The notes below the pieces were generated by a model, which saw nothing but the letters and a program-made list of their open reading frames with translations, did not search any database and had not been told where the DNA came from. A stretch of DNA of 57,687 nucleotides from Acholeplasmataceae bacterium (GTDB taxonomy: Bacteria; Bacillota_I; Bacilli_A; Acholeplasmatales; Acholeplasmataceae), in NCBI GenBank assembly GCA_011620375.1, contig WOZH01000064.1, positions 1 through 57,687 of the forward strand, written 5' to 3'. This document shows, piece after piece, positions 36,478 through 44,729 of the stretch. Made by a program: the position numbers and the translations under genes. Each line of letters begins with the position of its first letter. Position 1 is the stretch's first letter.

Positions 36478-38790
36478 ATGTACGCGAAAGTGTTAATTGA
36501 TATCAAACATGAAGAAGTGAATCGATTTTTTGATTATGCTGTGCCAGCATCTTTTCAAGATGATATCCAACGCGGGATGCGCGTTATCGTACCCTTCGGC
36601 AACCAAGAGCGCATGGGTTATGTCATCCAATTGATTGAGGATAGTCAAAAAGCGAGTAAAGATATCATCGCGTTGCTTGATATCATCCCGACGATTCAGG
36701 CTGAAACGTTCATGTTTATTGATCATATTATTTCGCAAACCAACGACTTGTACAGCGCGGTATTCGAAACGGTTGTTCCAGCCGAGATAGGATTGGACTA
36801 CTATCAAGAAATCCGCTTAATAAAGCCTGAAATGATTGATCAAGAATTCATCTCACTATTCGATAAAAACGGCTTTCTCAAACTATCTAAAAGCAATCAC
36901 ACTCACGATAAGATAATTAGAAAATATTTACGGCAAAAAGCGATAGAAGTGAGACCATCTTGGCGTCAGAAGATGCATGAAAAAAAGCTTTATATGTATG
37001 CTTATAATCCGCAACATACCTATCATAGGATTGATGCTTATCCACAAATTTCAACGATTAAAAACGGATCGTATACAAGTCTTGAATTAAACCAACGTGG
37101 ATTGAGTGATAGTCAAATTAACACCCTTGTTAAGCACGACGTACTACACAAAGAAAAGCAAGCAGTTTCTCGTGATATTAAGCATGTTTATCAAAAGAAG
37201 GAAAAAGATATCATATTGACAAAAGAACAGCAAATTGCTTATGAAGAACTCTATCATCACGGCAACAAAAACCAAGTATTTTTGCTAAAGGGCATCACAG
37301 GATCAGGAAAAACGGAATTATATTTAAAGTGGATTGCTGATCAGATTAAAAATCATAAACAAGTCCTTATTTTAGTGCCCGAAATCATGTTAATCGCCCC
37401 AATGGCACAGCGTTTAGAATCAATATTTGGCGGCATTGCCATTTATCATAGTGGGCTATCTAAAGGCGAACGATTTGATCAATATATGCGTGTTAAAAAA
37501 GGCGAGATCAATATTGTACTGGGCACGCGGTCTGCTGTTTTTCTACCGTTGGATGAGTTAGGTTTAATTATCCTTGATGAAGAACATGATGCTTCCTATC
37601 AACAAATCGAAAAGACAATATATGATGCGAGAGACATTGCTAAGCTCAGAGCTGTGTATCATCAATGTCCGCTTGTCTTGGGGAGTGCGACGCCTTCAAT
37701 TGTTTCAATGCATCAAGCATTCATGAAAACATACCATCTTTTAACCCTCAACAAACGACCGTTTGGATTAAAAGAACCAGCCATTGAACTGGTTGACATG
37801 CGTGAGGAGTTGAGATTAAAAAACACATCTATCTTTTCTCGTCGTCTCAAAATGGCTATTAAAGATCGATTATCAAAGCATGAACAAACGATGATCTTGT
37901 TTAATCGTAAAGGATACGCACCTTTTGTGATGTGTAGACAATGTGGCGATGTTCCGACATGTCCAACATGTGGGATTGCTTTGACATACTATAAAGATAG
38001 CCATAAATTAAGTTGTCATTACTGCGGCTATCAAACTGAATTTCAACAGACCTGCGCGGTCTGTCATCATGATACGCTGAAACCTGTTGGTGTCGGCATT
38101 GAGCATGTTGAACAGCAAATTCACAAAAACTTTCCACAAGCAAAAGTAATTCGCATGGATGCGAATCAGACTAGAACAAAAGGGGCGCATGAAATTATTT
38201 GGCAAGATTTTCAAGATCAAAAGGCTGATATATTATTAGGAACACAAATGATTGCGAAAGGTCTTGACTTTCCAAATGTGACACTGGTTGGCGTCTTGAT
38301 GGCAGATCTCATGTTAAGAACGCCGTCATATAAAGCTGCTGAGGAGACGTATACATTGTTGATGCAAGTCGCAGGAAGATCCGGTAGAGCACGTTCTGGA
38401 GAAGTAATTATTCAAGGTTATGATCTTGACCATTACGCGATTAAAGACGTATTATCTGATTATGATTCATTCTATCAAGAAGCACTATATGAAAGAAAAA
38501 TCAATGGCTATGAACCTTTTAAACATGTCCATCAAATCCTCGCTGAAGGTAGTGGTTATTTAAAAACATATCAGTTTTTATTTCAATTAAAAAAAGCGAT
38601 TGAAAAAACTGATGGCTGGGAAGTTTTAGGACCTGTTCCAGCATTTATCAAAAAAAAGCATGATCGCTTTAGATTTATGATCACCATCAAAACGGTTTCT
38701 ACGGATTTAAATATCATCTTCGAAACGATGACGACAATGAAGCATGAAGATGTAATTTTTAGATATTATCCAATCTCAGCATTACTATGA
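36478..38790 (+). CDS. priA: Primosomal protein N' (PriA helicase)
   Basis: Replication-restart helicase, 770 residues. After the N-terminal 3'-DNA-binding and winged-helix domains come Walker A GITGSGKTEL, Walker B LIILDEEHDASY, a zinc-binding insert with four Cys pairs (CRQC, CPTC, CHYC, CAVC), and helicase motif VI VAGRSGRARSG. SD GTGGTG precedes ATG 36478. A TATAAT at 36456-36461 is 16 bp upstream, close enough that the true promoter may be the TATAAT at 36447-36452. priA-fmt adjacency is the usual Bacillota order (def is absent here). Confidence 0.96.
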   Translation: MYAKVLIDIKHEEVNRFFDYAVPASFQDDIQRGMRVIVPFGNQERMGYVIQLIEDSQKASKDIIALLDIIPTIQAETFMFIDHIISQTNDLYSAVFETVVPAEIGLDYYQEIRLIKPEMIDQEFISLFDKNGFLKLSKSNHTHDKIIRKYLRQKAIEVRPSWRQKMHEKKLYMYAYNPQHTYHRIDAYPQISTIKNGSYTSLELNQRGLSDSQINTLVKHDVLHKEKQAVSRDIKHVYQKKEKDIILTKEQQIAYEELYHHGNKNQVFLLKGITGSGKTELYLKWIADQIKNHKQVLILVPEIMLIAPMAQRLESIFGGIAIYHSGLSKGERFDQYMRVKKGEINIVLGTRSAVFLPLDELGLIILDEEHDASYQQIEKTIYDARDIAKLRAVYHQCPLVLGSATPSIVSMHQAFMKTYHLLTLNKRPFGLKEPAIELVDMREELRLKNTSIFSRRLKMAIKDRLSKHEQTMILFNRKGYAPFVMCRQCGDVPTCPTCGIALTYYKDSHKLSCHYCGYQTEFQQTCAVCHHDTLKPVGVGIEHVEQQIHKNFPQAKVIRMDANQTRTKGAHEIIWQDFQDQKADILLGTQMIAKGLDFPNVTLVGVLMADLMLRTPSYKAAEETYTLLMQVAGRSGRARSGEVIIQGYDLDHYAIKDVLSDYDSFYQEALYERKINGYEPFKHVHQILAEGSGYLKTYQFLFQLKKAIEKTDGWEVLGPVPAFIKKKHDRFRFMITIKTVSTDLNIIFETMTTMKHEDVIFRYYPISALL

Positions 38791-38891
38791 TGATGAAGTT
38801 TCAGAAAATGGGATTGTTAAAGTGCTTGTTTATACAGGTTACGGTTTGTATAATGAACATGTAAATGAATGGTTAACGAGGAGGCTTGTAT

Positions 38892-39824
38892 ATGAAAATT
38901 GTATTTATGGGTACACCTACATTTGCTGTACCAATCTTGAAGATGCTTTATGAAAAACATGATGTTGTATTGGTTGTTACTCAACCTGATAAACATGTTG
39001 GAAGAAAACATGTTTTGACGCCTTCTCCAGTTAAAGTTTTGGCAACATCACTAAATTTACCTGTATTTCAACCCAAACGCATTAAACAAGAATTTCAAAC
39101 TATTTTGAATATGCAAGCGGATGTATTAATTACGGCAGCATATGGTCAAATATTGCCAAAAGCGTTAATAGAAGGGATGACATCGCTAAACATTCACGGT
39201 TCGTTATTACCAACCTATCGTGGGGCAGCACCCATTCAGTATGCTTTGTTTGATGGTCTTCATCATACAGGTGTCACCATTATGGAGATGGTGTATGAAA
39301 TGGATGCTGGACCAATTATTTTACAAGATAAAGTTGCTATCGATGCTGATGACAATTTTGAAACACTCAGCAACAAACTAAGCGAATTAAGTGTGACATT
39401 GTTAGATGAGGTATTAACATCATTTCATACATATTTTAATCATCGAGTTGAACAAAATCAGGAGTTGGTGACATTTTCACCACGATTAAAATATGAAGAT
39501 GAAGCAATTAATTTTTATTGGTCAACCGCAAAAATCATTAATCGGATTCGTGGTTTGTCGCCCGAACCAGGTGCTCATTTTGTGCACGCGAATCATTTAT
39601 TCAAGGTTTATCGAGCTATTAAAAGTGATATAATGATGGATGAAGCAATACCTGGAACAATTCTTTTAAATAAGAACAAATTGACGATTAGAACAAAAGA
39701 TGGGGCGATTGATATTCATGAAATTCAAGCGCATGGCAAAAAGCGATTGCCAATAAAAGATTTTCTTAATGGTCAAAACGTCTTTCAGGTAGGTGACGTC
39801 ATCAAGGAGGATTATGATGTCTAA
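38892..39824 (+). CDS. fmt: Methionyl-tRNA formyltransferase
   Basis: Formylates initiator Met-tRNA; 310 residues. KIVFMGTPTFAVPIL at the N-terminus, the catalytic SLNIHGSLLPTYRGAAPIQ (His and surrounding folate-site residues) and a C-terminal OB-like domain are present. ATG 38892 lies seven bases after AGGAGG; the TTG at 38886 that extends the frame by two codons is too close to the SD. The peptide deformylase gene that often precedes fmt is absent from the window. The 3' end overlaps the pgpA-like start. Confidence 0.95.
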   Translation: MKIVFMGTPTFAVPILKMLYEKHDVVLVVTQPDKHVGRKHVLTPSPVKVLATSLNLPVFQPKRIKQEFQTILNMQADVLITAAYGQILPKALIEGMTSLNIHGSLLPTYRGAAPIQYALFDGLHHTGVTIMEMVYEMDAGPIILQDKVAIDADDNFETLSNKLSELSVTLLDEVLTSFHTYFNHRVEQNQELVTFSPRLKYEDEAINFYWSTAKIINRIRGLSPEPGAHFVHANHLFKVYRAIKSDIMMDEAIPGTILLNKNKLTIRTKDGAIDIHEIQAHGKKRLPIKDFLNGQNVFQVGDVIKEDYDV

Positions 39825-40377
39825 GAAAAAAATTATTTATACGCGACAAGAAATGTTTGAATTTAATCGGGCTATCTTAATGAAGCGTGGGGTGACCATC
39901 GAAGAAATCGCGACAATATGCTATCAACAACAATCAAAATACAATGATAATGTGACGATGGGGTTATGTATCGAATCAGTGGAAAAGATTTTATCACTGC
40001 GCGATATTTTCCATCATGTCCAACTGGCATGCGAAATTGACAGGTTAGCCGAAGCACATGCCTTTGAAGGTCCCATTCAAGATATCATATTGGAAGATTT
40101 GGGACTATTTGGTATCGATGAAACGATGGGATTAGATGTTTCAGGACTTTATGGAACCATCGGACAAACAAATTTTGGTGATATTGATGTAAACAAGCGT
40201 GGGATTGTCAAAACATTAAACGATTTGGGCAAAGAAGATGACAAGTGTCACACATTCTTAGACGATATCGTCGGGGCGATTGCTGCTGCAGCATCGACTA
40301 GAGTCGCGCAAGTTTTGAATGAAGATTTAGCTCATGAAGTCGAAGGTATCGAACGGTTTAGTATTTTTGATTTATAA
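39817..40377 (+). CDS. Phosphatidylglycerophosphatase A family protein (YutG-like)
   Basis: A 186-residue member of the PgpA/YutG family, which dephosphorylates phosphatidylglycerophosphate to make phosphatidylglycerol. Recognised by VTIEEIATICYQQQSKY, LGLFGIDETMGLDVSGLYG, TNFGDIDVNKRGIVK and the invariant CHTFLDDIVGAIAAAA stretch with its Asp pair. No membrane helices, unlike E. coli PgpA, as in the YutG group. Start: ATG 39817 lies six bases after AAGGAGG (the frame also has ATG 39814). It overlaps the fmt stop by 8 bp. A signature match to YutG makes this likely but the exact substrate is inferred. Confidence 0.85.
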   Translation: MSKKKIIYTRQEMFEFNRAILMKRGVTIEEIATICYQQQSKYNDNVTMGLCIESVEKILSLRDIFHHVQLACEIDRLAEAHAFEGPIQDIILEDLGLFGIDETMGLDVSGLYGTIGQTNFGDIDVNKRGIVKTLNDLGKEDDKCHTFLDDIVGAIAAAASTRVAQVLNEDLAHEVEGIERFSIFDL

Positions 40378-40389
40378 GGAATGATACGC

Positions 40390-41703
40390 ATGGCGTCTGA
40401 CAACAAGAAGAGACAAAAATTGAGTTTATCAAAGCTTGGTAGAGATATCTTTGCCAGGTTTTTTGGATTTGAACAAGGAATCGATATCACGGATGATGTC
40501 GCCGTACTTTATCGTAAAAATGTTGTGATTAAAAACATCGTGTTTGTATCAAATATCATGTACGCGATTATTTTGTTCACATTATCATTGACAACGCCGA
40601 CATCAGCCTCTAATTGGGTTATCACGGTCATGACGTTTCCTTTGACATTTGCTGTCAATAGAGTCCTAAATCAGTTAATTCATTTAGATATCAAGGATAA
40701 AACCAAGCAGCAAGTCGCCATGTATGTCTCATCACTTTACATCTTTTTCTCTGCTGTTTTGATTTATGCGAAGCTATATACCATCGCGTATTTTGAAACC
40801 GCTGCATATATTTTAGTTTTTTACGCCATCGTCGTTATATCGTTTTATCAATTGAAAAAAGTTCTATCGGGTAGTTTTGTCGGTTTATTATCGCTTTTGA
40901 CGTTTATTCATCTATTTTGGACATACAATTTATCAGATTTAGCGCAAGGCATGGGCTTTTTTGAATTTCTTCCGCATTTTTTACAGCGACCAGAATTTCA
41001 TGATATCCTTCTTAGAACGCTATTATTCACCCTCTTTTATTTTGTCGTATATGCGATTGTGTCCATGGGTCAATATATGCAAGATCAACGGAAACTAGAA
41101 CTCATTAAGCGGCGACAAGTGCAAAATGATTACGCCCATATTGTTGGTGATTTATTTTCGGTGGTCTTTTCGAGTTCATATAGCTTGATGGATAGAAGAC
41201 ATGCCGCCATGGTGCAACAAATGGCAGAAAAATTGGCAGGTTACGTTGGATTGAATCATGAGCAAATAGCCCATATGAGCCAGTATGCTATGGTTCATTT
41301 GCAGTATCAGGAAATCAAAAACCTTTTAGATGATAAAAGTGATTTTGATGAACAATCCTATGAACGTCTCAAAGCGAAAACAGAGCTTGGATCGCGCATT
41401 GCTAAACGGATGCAACTCGCTCAAAAATGTGAAGATATCGCACGTGCATATATCGAAGACACCCTATCGGAGAAGTTCCTAAAGGACATGCTTGTCATCC
41501 AACCATCCATTACAGCACAAATCATCTTATTAAGCGATTTATATATCACGTTGCGTTCGGTTAAACCTTATAAAAGGCCGTATCCACACAAGGATGTTTT
41601 AAAAGCTTTTAGAGGTGAACTCGGTAACTTTTTCGATTATGATTTGAAAGAGCGTTTTTTAAAGTTTGATGATGAATTCAATGAATTATTCAACAGCTTT
41701 TAG
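40390..41703 (+). CDS. Membrane protein with degenerate HD-GYP-like tail
   Basis: A 437-residue protein. The N-terminal half holds about six to seven hydrophobic helices (residues about 45-235). The cytoplasmic half (about 255-437) resembles an HD-GYP phosphodiesterase domain in general pattern: DRRHAAMVQQMAEKLAGYVGL, LGSRIAKRM, VIQPSITAQIILLSDLYITL, then RPYPHKDVLKAFRGE and FDYDLKERFLKF. The HD metal pair and a GYP motif are not seen, so any phosphodiesterase activity is doubtful. ATG 40390 is favoured over 40381, which is only one base from AAGGA. No function can be assigned; it may be a signalling pseudoenzyme. Confidence 0.72.
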   Translation: MASDNKKRQKLSLSKLGRDIFARFFGFEQGIDITDDVAVLYRKNVVIKNIVFVSNIMYAIILFTLSLTTPTSASNWVITVMTFPLTFAVNRVLNQLIHLDIKDKTKQQVAMYVSSLYIFFSAVLIYAKLYTIAYFETAAYILVFYAIVVISFYQLKKVLSGSFVGLLSLLTFIHLFWTYNLSDLAQGMGFFEFLPHFLQRPEFHDILLRTLLFTLFYFVVYAIVSMGQYMQDQRKLELIKRRQVQNDYAHIVGDLFSVVFSSSYSLMDRRHAAMVQQMAEKLAGYVGLNHEQIAHMSQYAMVHLQYQEIKNLLDDKSDFDEQSYERLKAKTELGSRIAKRMQLAQKCEDIARAYIEDTLSEKFLKDMLVIQPSITAQIILLSDLYITLRSVKPYKRPYPHKDVLKAFRGELGNFFDYDLKERFLKFDDEFNELFNSF

Positions 41704-41707
41704 TGAG

Positions 41708-41736
41708 TTGACAAAAATTTTATTTTAGGCTATTAT
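41708..41736 (+). promoter_or_regulatory. Promoter of metK
   Basis: Perfect -35 TTGACA (41708-41713), 17 bp, TATTAT (41731-41736). Transcription would start just before the SAM riboswitch. Confidence 0.85.
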
Positions 41737-41760
41737 ATAAAAGTATATACAAATAAATCG

Positions 41761-41856
41761 CTTATTCAGAGCTACTGAGGCGGAGTGACCTAGGACGTAG
41801 CAGCAACCTATTTGATTAGGTGCTTATCACCAGGGGTAAGTACGCCCACCAATAAG
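41761..41856 (+). promoter_or_regulatory. SAM-I (S-box) riboswitch aptamer upstream of metK
   Basis: P1 CTTATT (41761-41766) pairs with AATAAG (41851-41856). The core reads CAGAG, CTAC paired with GTAG around a GAGGCGGAGTGACC arm, then CAGCAACC and ACCTA...TAGGTGCTTATC, matching the S-box order. Control of metK by SAM is the established use of this class. Confidence 0.9.
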
Positions 41857-41865
41857 GAAAACAAT

Positions 41866-41890
41866 ACGCTTTCCTTGAAAAGCGTTTTTT
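41866..41890 (+). terminator. Terminator of the SAM riboswitch
   Basis: ACGCTTT (41866-41872) pairs with AAAGCGT (41879-41885) and is followed by T residues. AAGGAAA (41854-41860) can instead pair with TTTCCTT (41870-41876), an antiterminator that also takes the 3' strand of P1. SAM binding should therefore favour termination. Confidence 0.88.
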
Positions 41891-41908
41891 GTTAGAGGAG
41901 GCATATAT

Positions 41909-43054
41909 ATGTTCAAATTTTTTACCAGTGAATCTGTAACAGAAGGACATCCTGATAAGGTTGCCGACTACATCTCAGACGCAATTTTGGATGCATGTTT
42001 AGCAAAGGATCCCAATGCTAGAGTCGCCATTGAAACAGCTGTTACAACAAATTATTGTCTCATCTTTGGCGAAATATCGGTGAATGCCAAAATTGATTAT
42101 GAGACAATCATTAGAGAAGCAGTTAAGGATATCGGTTATACTAAACCTGAATATGGTTATGATGCCAATCAACTGCAAATTGATATTAGAGTCAAAAGGC
42201 AATCAGCCGATATCGCATTAGGTGTTGACAAAAACAAACATAAAGATCTCGGGGCTGGTGATCAAGGATTTGTCTTCGGTTATGCAGTCGATGAAACAGA
42301 GACATTTATGCCATTACCGATTTATTTAGCACACAGGTTGGCTGAGAGACTTGCCTATGTTAGAAAAAACGATATCGTTTTCGGCATTAGACCAGATGGT
42401 AAAACACAAGTTACCGTCGCGTATGATGAACTTGGCAAACCTTCAAACATCAATACCATCATCTTGTCGACACAGCATGATCCTTATTGGACTCAAGCGG
42501 ATTTACATCAAGCGATAATGGATTATGTGATTCAACCTGTCATGAAGGATTATGACTTAAGCGACACAGTGATAAAAATTAATCCAACTGGAAGATTTGT
42601 AACTGGTGGACCTGATGGTGATGCTGGATTGACAGGACGAAAGATCATTGTAGATACTTATGGTGGTTATGCGCGTCATGGTGGTGGCGCTTTTTCGGGT
42701 AAAGATCCAACAAAAGTCGATCGCTCTGCTTCATATATGGCGAGATATATCGCAAAAAACATCGTTGCTTCAGGCATTGCTTCACGCTGTGAAATTCAAA
42801 TTGCATACGCGATTGGTATCGCTGAACCGGTCTCTTTTTACATCGACACGTTTGGTACCAATAAGGTGCCGTTAAAAAAAATATATGACGTCGTAAGAAA
42901 ACATTTCAAACTAACGCCATCCGGTATTATCAAAATACTTGATTTAAACCACCCAATTTATCGTAGCACCTCTCGATATGGACATTTTGGTAAAGATAAT
43001 GTTACTTTTTCTTGGGAAAGGCTTGACAAGGTTGATTTATTTAAGGATTTATAA
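41909..43054 (+). CDS. metK: S-adenosylmethionine synthetase
   Basis: Makes SAM from methionine and ATP; 381 residues. [20 protein letters not shown] at the N-terminus, [12 protein letters not shown] and [20 protein letters not shown] (GGxDxGxTGRK type, all phosphate and metal residues) and [16 protein letters not shown] are all intact. SD GAGGAGG precedes the ATG. It has its own promoter, SAM riboswitch and terminator in the 200-bp leader, so expression should fall when SAM is high. Confidence 0.97.
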   Translation: MFKFFTSESVTEGHPDKVADYISDAILDACLAKDPNARVAIETAVTTNYCLIFGEISVNAKIDYETIIREAVKDIGYTKPEYGYDANQLQIDIRVKRQSADIALGVDKNKHKDLGAGDQGFVFGYAVDETETFMPLPIYLAHRLAERLAYVRKNDIVFGIRPDGKTQVTVAYDELGKPSNINTIILSTQHDPYWTQADLHQAIMDYVIQPVMKDYDLSDTVIKINPTGRFVTGGPDGDAGLTGRKIIVDTYGGYARHGGGAFSGKDPTKVDRSASYMARYIAKNIVASGIASRCEIQIAYAIGIAEPVSFYIDTFGTNKVPLKKIYDVVRKHFKLTPSGIIKILDLNHPIYRSTSRYGHFGKDNVTFSWERLDKVDLFKDL

Positions 43055-43077
43055 TAGAATAACAACAGGTGATAAAA

Positions 43078-43989
43078 ATGGCAGATCGATTAATCGAACT
43101 TGAATCAAAACGATTAAGTGTCTTAAAAGAAACTAAAAAGGACTATCGAAATGGGGCATTTGGATTTATTGGTATTGCTTTAGGTATCTTGTTTGCAGTG
43201 ATTCTGCCAGAAATGCCTTTTTTAATATTTTTATGTGCCGGTATCGGTGTCGTTGTCATCGCTATATTTTTTGGTAAAGCCGGTGTCAAAATCTCACAAT
43301 TGAAATCGGAATTAAAACAAGAAGTCGTGACGACATTGATGAAAGAAGAATTTGAAGATGTCGTCTATGATACGAAGGGTTACATACCCATTGCGCGAAT
43401 CAAAGAAACAAAAACCGTTAAATCCCCTGATCGATATTCAGGTGAAGACTATATGAAGGGGATATATAAAGGCGTTCAATTTGAAGTTTCAGATGTCGAT
43501 TTAAAAGAAAAGCATGTCCATACGGATGGCAAAGGTCATACGTATGTCACTTATGATACCTTTTTCAAGGGTCGCTGGTTCATTTATACATTTGAAAAGA
43601 ATTTTCATAAAGAGTTGAAAATCATGGAGGCTCATGGACCGTTTTTCACCAATAAACATTTGGTCAAAGTTGATACTGAATCCATTGAATTTAACAAGAA
43701 GTTTAATGTGTACGCCACAGATATGGCATTTGGATTTTATCATATAACATCGCGTATGATTGAAAAACTGATGGCGATGGAAAAAATGCATCGTGGTTCC
43801 ATTTTATATTGTTTTAGAGAAAACGAATTGCACATTGGAATCAATGATCGCAAGGATTATATGGAAATTTCATATCGCAAACCGATTACCAAAGAAGCAC
43901 TCAGTGATTTATTAGATCAAATTGAATTAATTCCAGCAGTGATCAATGAATTTAGACTAGATAGCTCTAAATTTAAAAATACAATTTAA
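43078..43989 (+). CDS. DUF3137 membrane-anchored protein
   Basis: A 303-residue protein with two hydrophobic helices (about residues 22-65) followed by a soluble alpha/beta domain (about 95-300). The pattern (KGVQFEVSDVDL, FKGRWFIYTFEKNF, NFHKELKI, FNKKFNVYATD) corresponds to the DUF3137 family, which is typically encoded next to lemA, as here. The function is unknown. ATG 43078 with AGGTGA five bases upstream is preferred over the GTG at 43069. Confidence 0.8.
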   Translation: MADRLIELESKRLSVLKETKKDYRNGAFGFIGIALGILFAVILPEMPFLIFLCAGIGVVVIAIFFGKAGVKISQLKSELKQEVVTTLMKEEFEDVVYDTKGYIPIARIKETKTVKSPDRYSGEDYMKGIYKGVQFEVSDVDLKEKHVHTDGKGHTYVTYDTFFKGRWFIYTFEKNFHKELKIMEAHGPFFTNKHLVKVDTESIEFNKKFNVYATDMAFGFYHITSRMIEKLMAMEKMHRGSILYCFRENELHIGINDRKDYMEISYRKPITKEALSDLLDQIELIPAVINEFRLDSSKFKNTI

Positions 43990-44006
43990 TTTAGGAGGAG
44001 AAAGTT

Positions 44007-44582
44007 ATGATTTTAGCAGGTATTCCACCGTATGGCATTGTACTTATCGTTATTGGTGTCATCGTATTGATGCTGATGAGTTGGATCATTTCAACGACCA
44101 ATGCATTTAGACGTATGATTGTTAAGATTGATGAATCCGAATCAAGTATCGATGTTGCTTTAACAAAGAGGTTTGATTTACTAAACAAACTTTTCAGTGC
44201 AACCAAGGGCTACATGAAGCATGAAAAGGAAACATTGACGGAAGTTGTTGCTATGAGACAACCCACCAAAAGCGCACCGATGGCTGACAAGCAAAAATTC
44301 GCTGATGAAGTGACTAAAGGCTTACAAGCAATCAATGTAGTCGTGGAACAATACCCTGATTTGAAAGCGAATACTTCGGTCAATAAATTGATGGATGGGT
44401 CTACAGAAGTAGAAGAAAACTTACAGGCAGCAAGACGTGTTTATAACGCAAACGTGTCTTATTATAATCAAAGAGTTGTCGTTTTCCCATCAAATATCAT
44501 CGCCCGTTGGCGTGGATTTAAAGAACGCGAATTCTTTGAAGCTGAAGAAGTAAAAAGACAGGATGTCAAATTTGATTTTTAA
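44007..44582 (+). CDS. lemA: LemA family protein
   Basis: A 191-residue membrane-anchored protein. One N-terminal helix (residues about 8-28) is followed by the cytoplasmic or extracytoplasmic helical bundle of LemA: TTNAFRRMIVKIDESESSIDVALTKRFDLLNKL, AARRVYNANVSYYNQRV and PSNIIARWRGFKEREFF cores are visible. The biochemical role of LemA is not established. SD AGGAGG. Ends the metK-DUF3137-lemA segment before a strong terminator. Confidence 0.93.
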   Translation: MILAGIPPYGIVLIVIGVIVLMLMSWIISTTNAFRRMIVKIDESESSIDVALTKRFDLLNKLFSATKGYMKHEKETLTEVVAMRQPTKSAPMADKQKFADEVTKGLQAINVVVEQYPDLKANTSVNKLMDGSTEVEENLQAARRVYNANVSYYNQRVVVFPSNIIARWRGFKEREFFEAEEVKRQDVKFDF

Positions 44583-44595
44583 TTAAATGACAACC

Positions 44596-44628
44596 AAAAA
44601 ATCCTCGTTTGTTACGAGGGTTTTTTTT
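44596..44628 (+). terminator. Terminator after lemA
   Basis: CCTCGT (44603-44608) pairs with ACGAGG (44614-44619), extended by flanking A/T pairs, then eight T residues. Confidence 0.9.
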
Positions 44629-44729
44629 GAGTTTTATCGAATTATGTAAAATCGCATAAAAGGTCTAAAAACCTTGTAAAAAAACCGCTATTATAGTAAT
44701 ATAATAAAGAACGCAAAGGAAGTGTAGTT

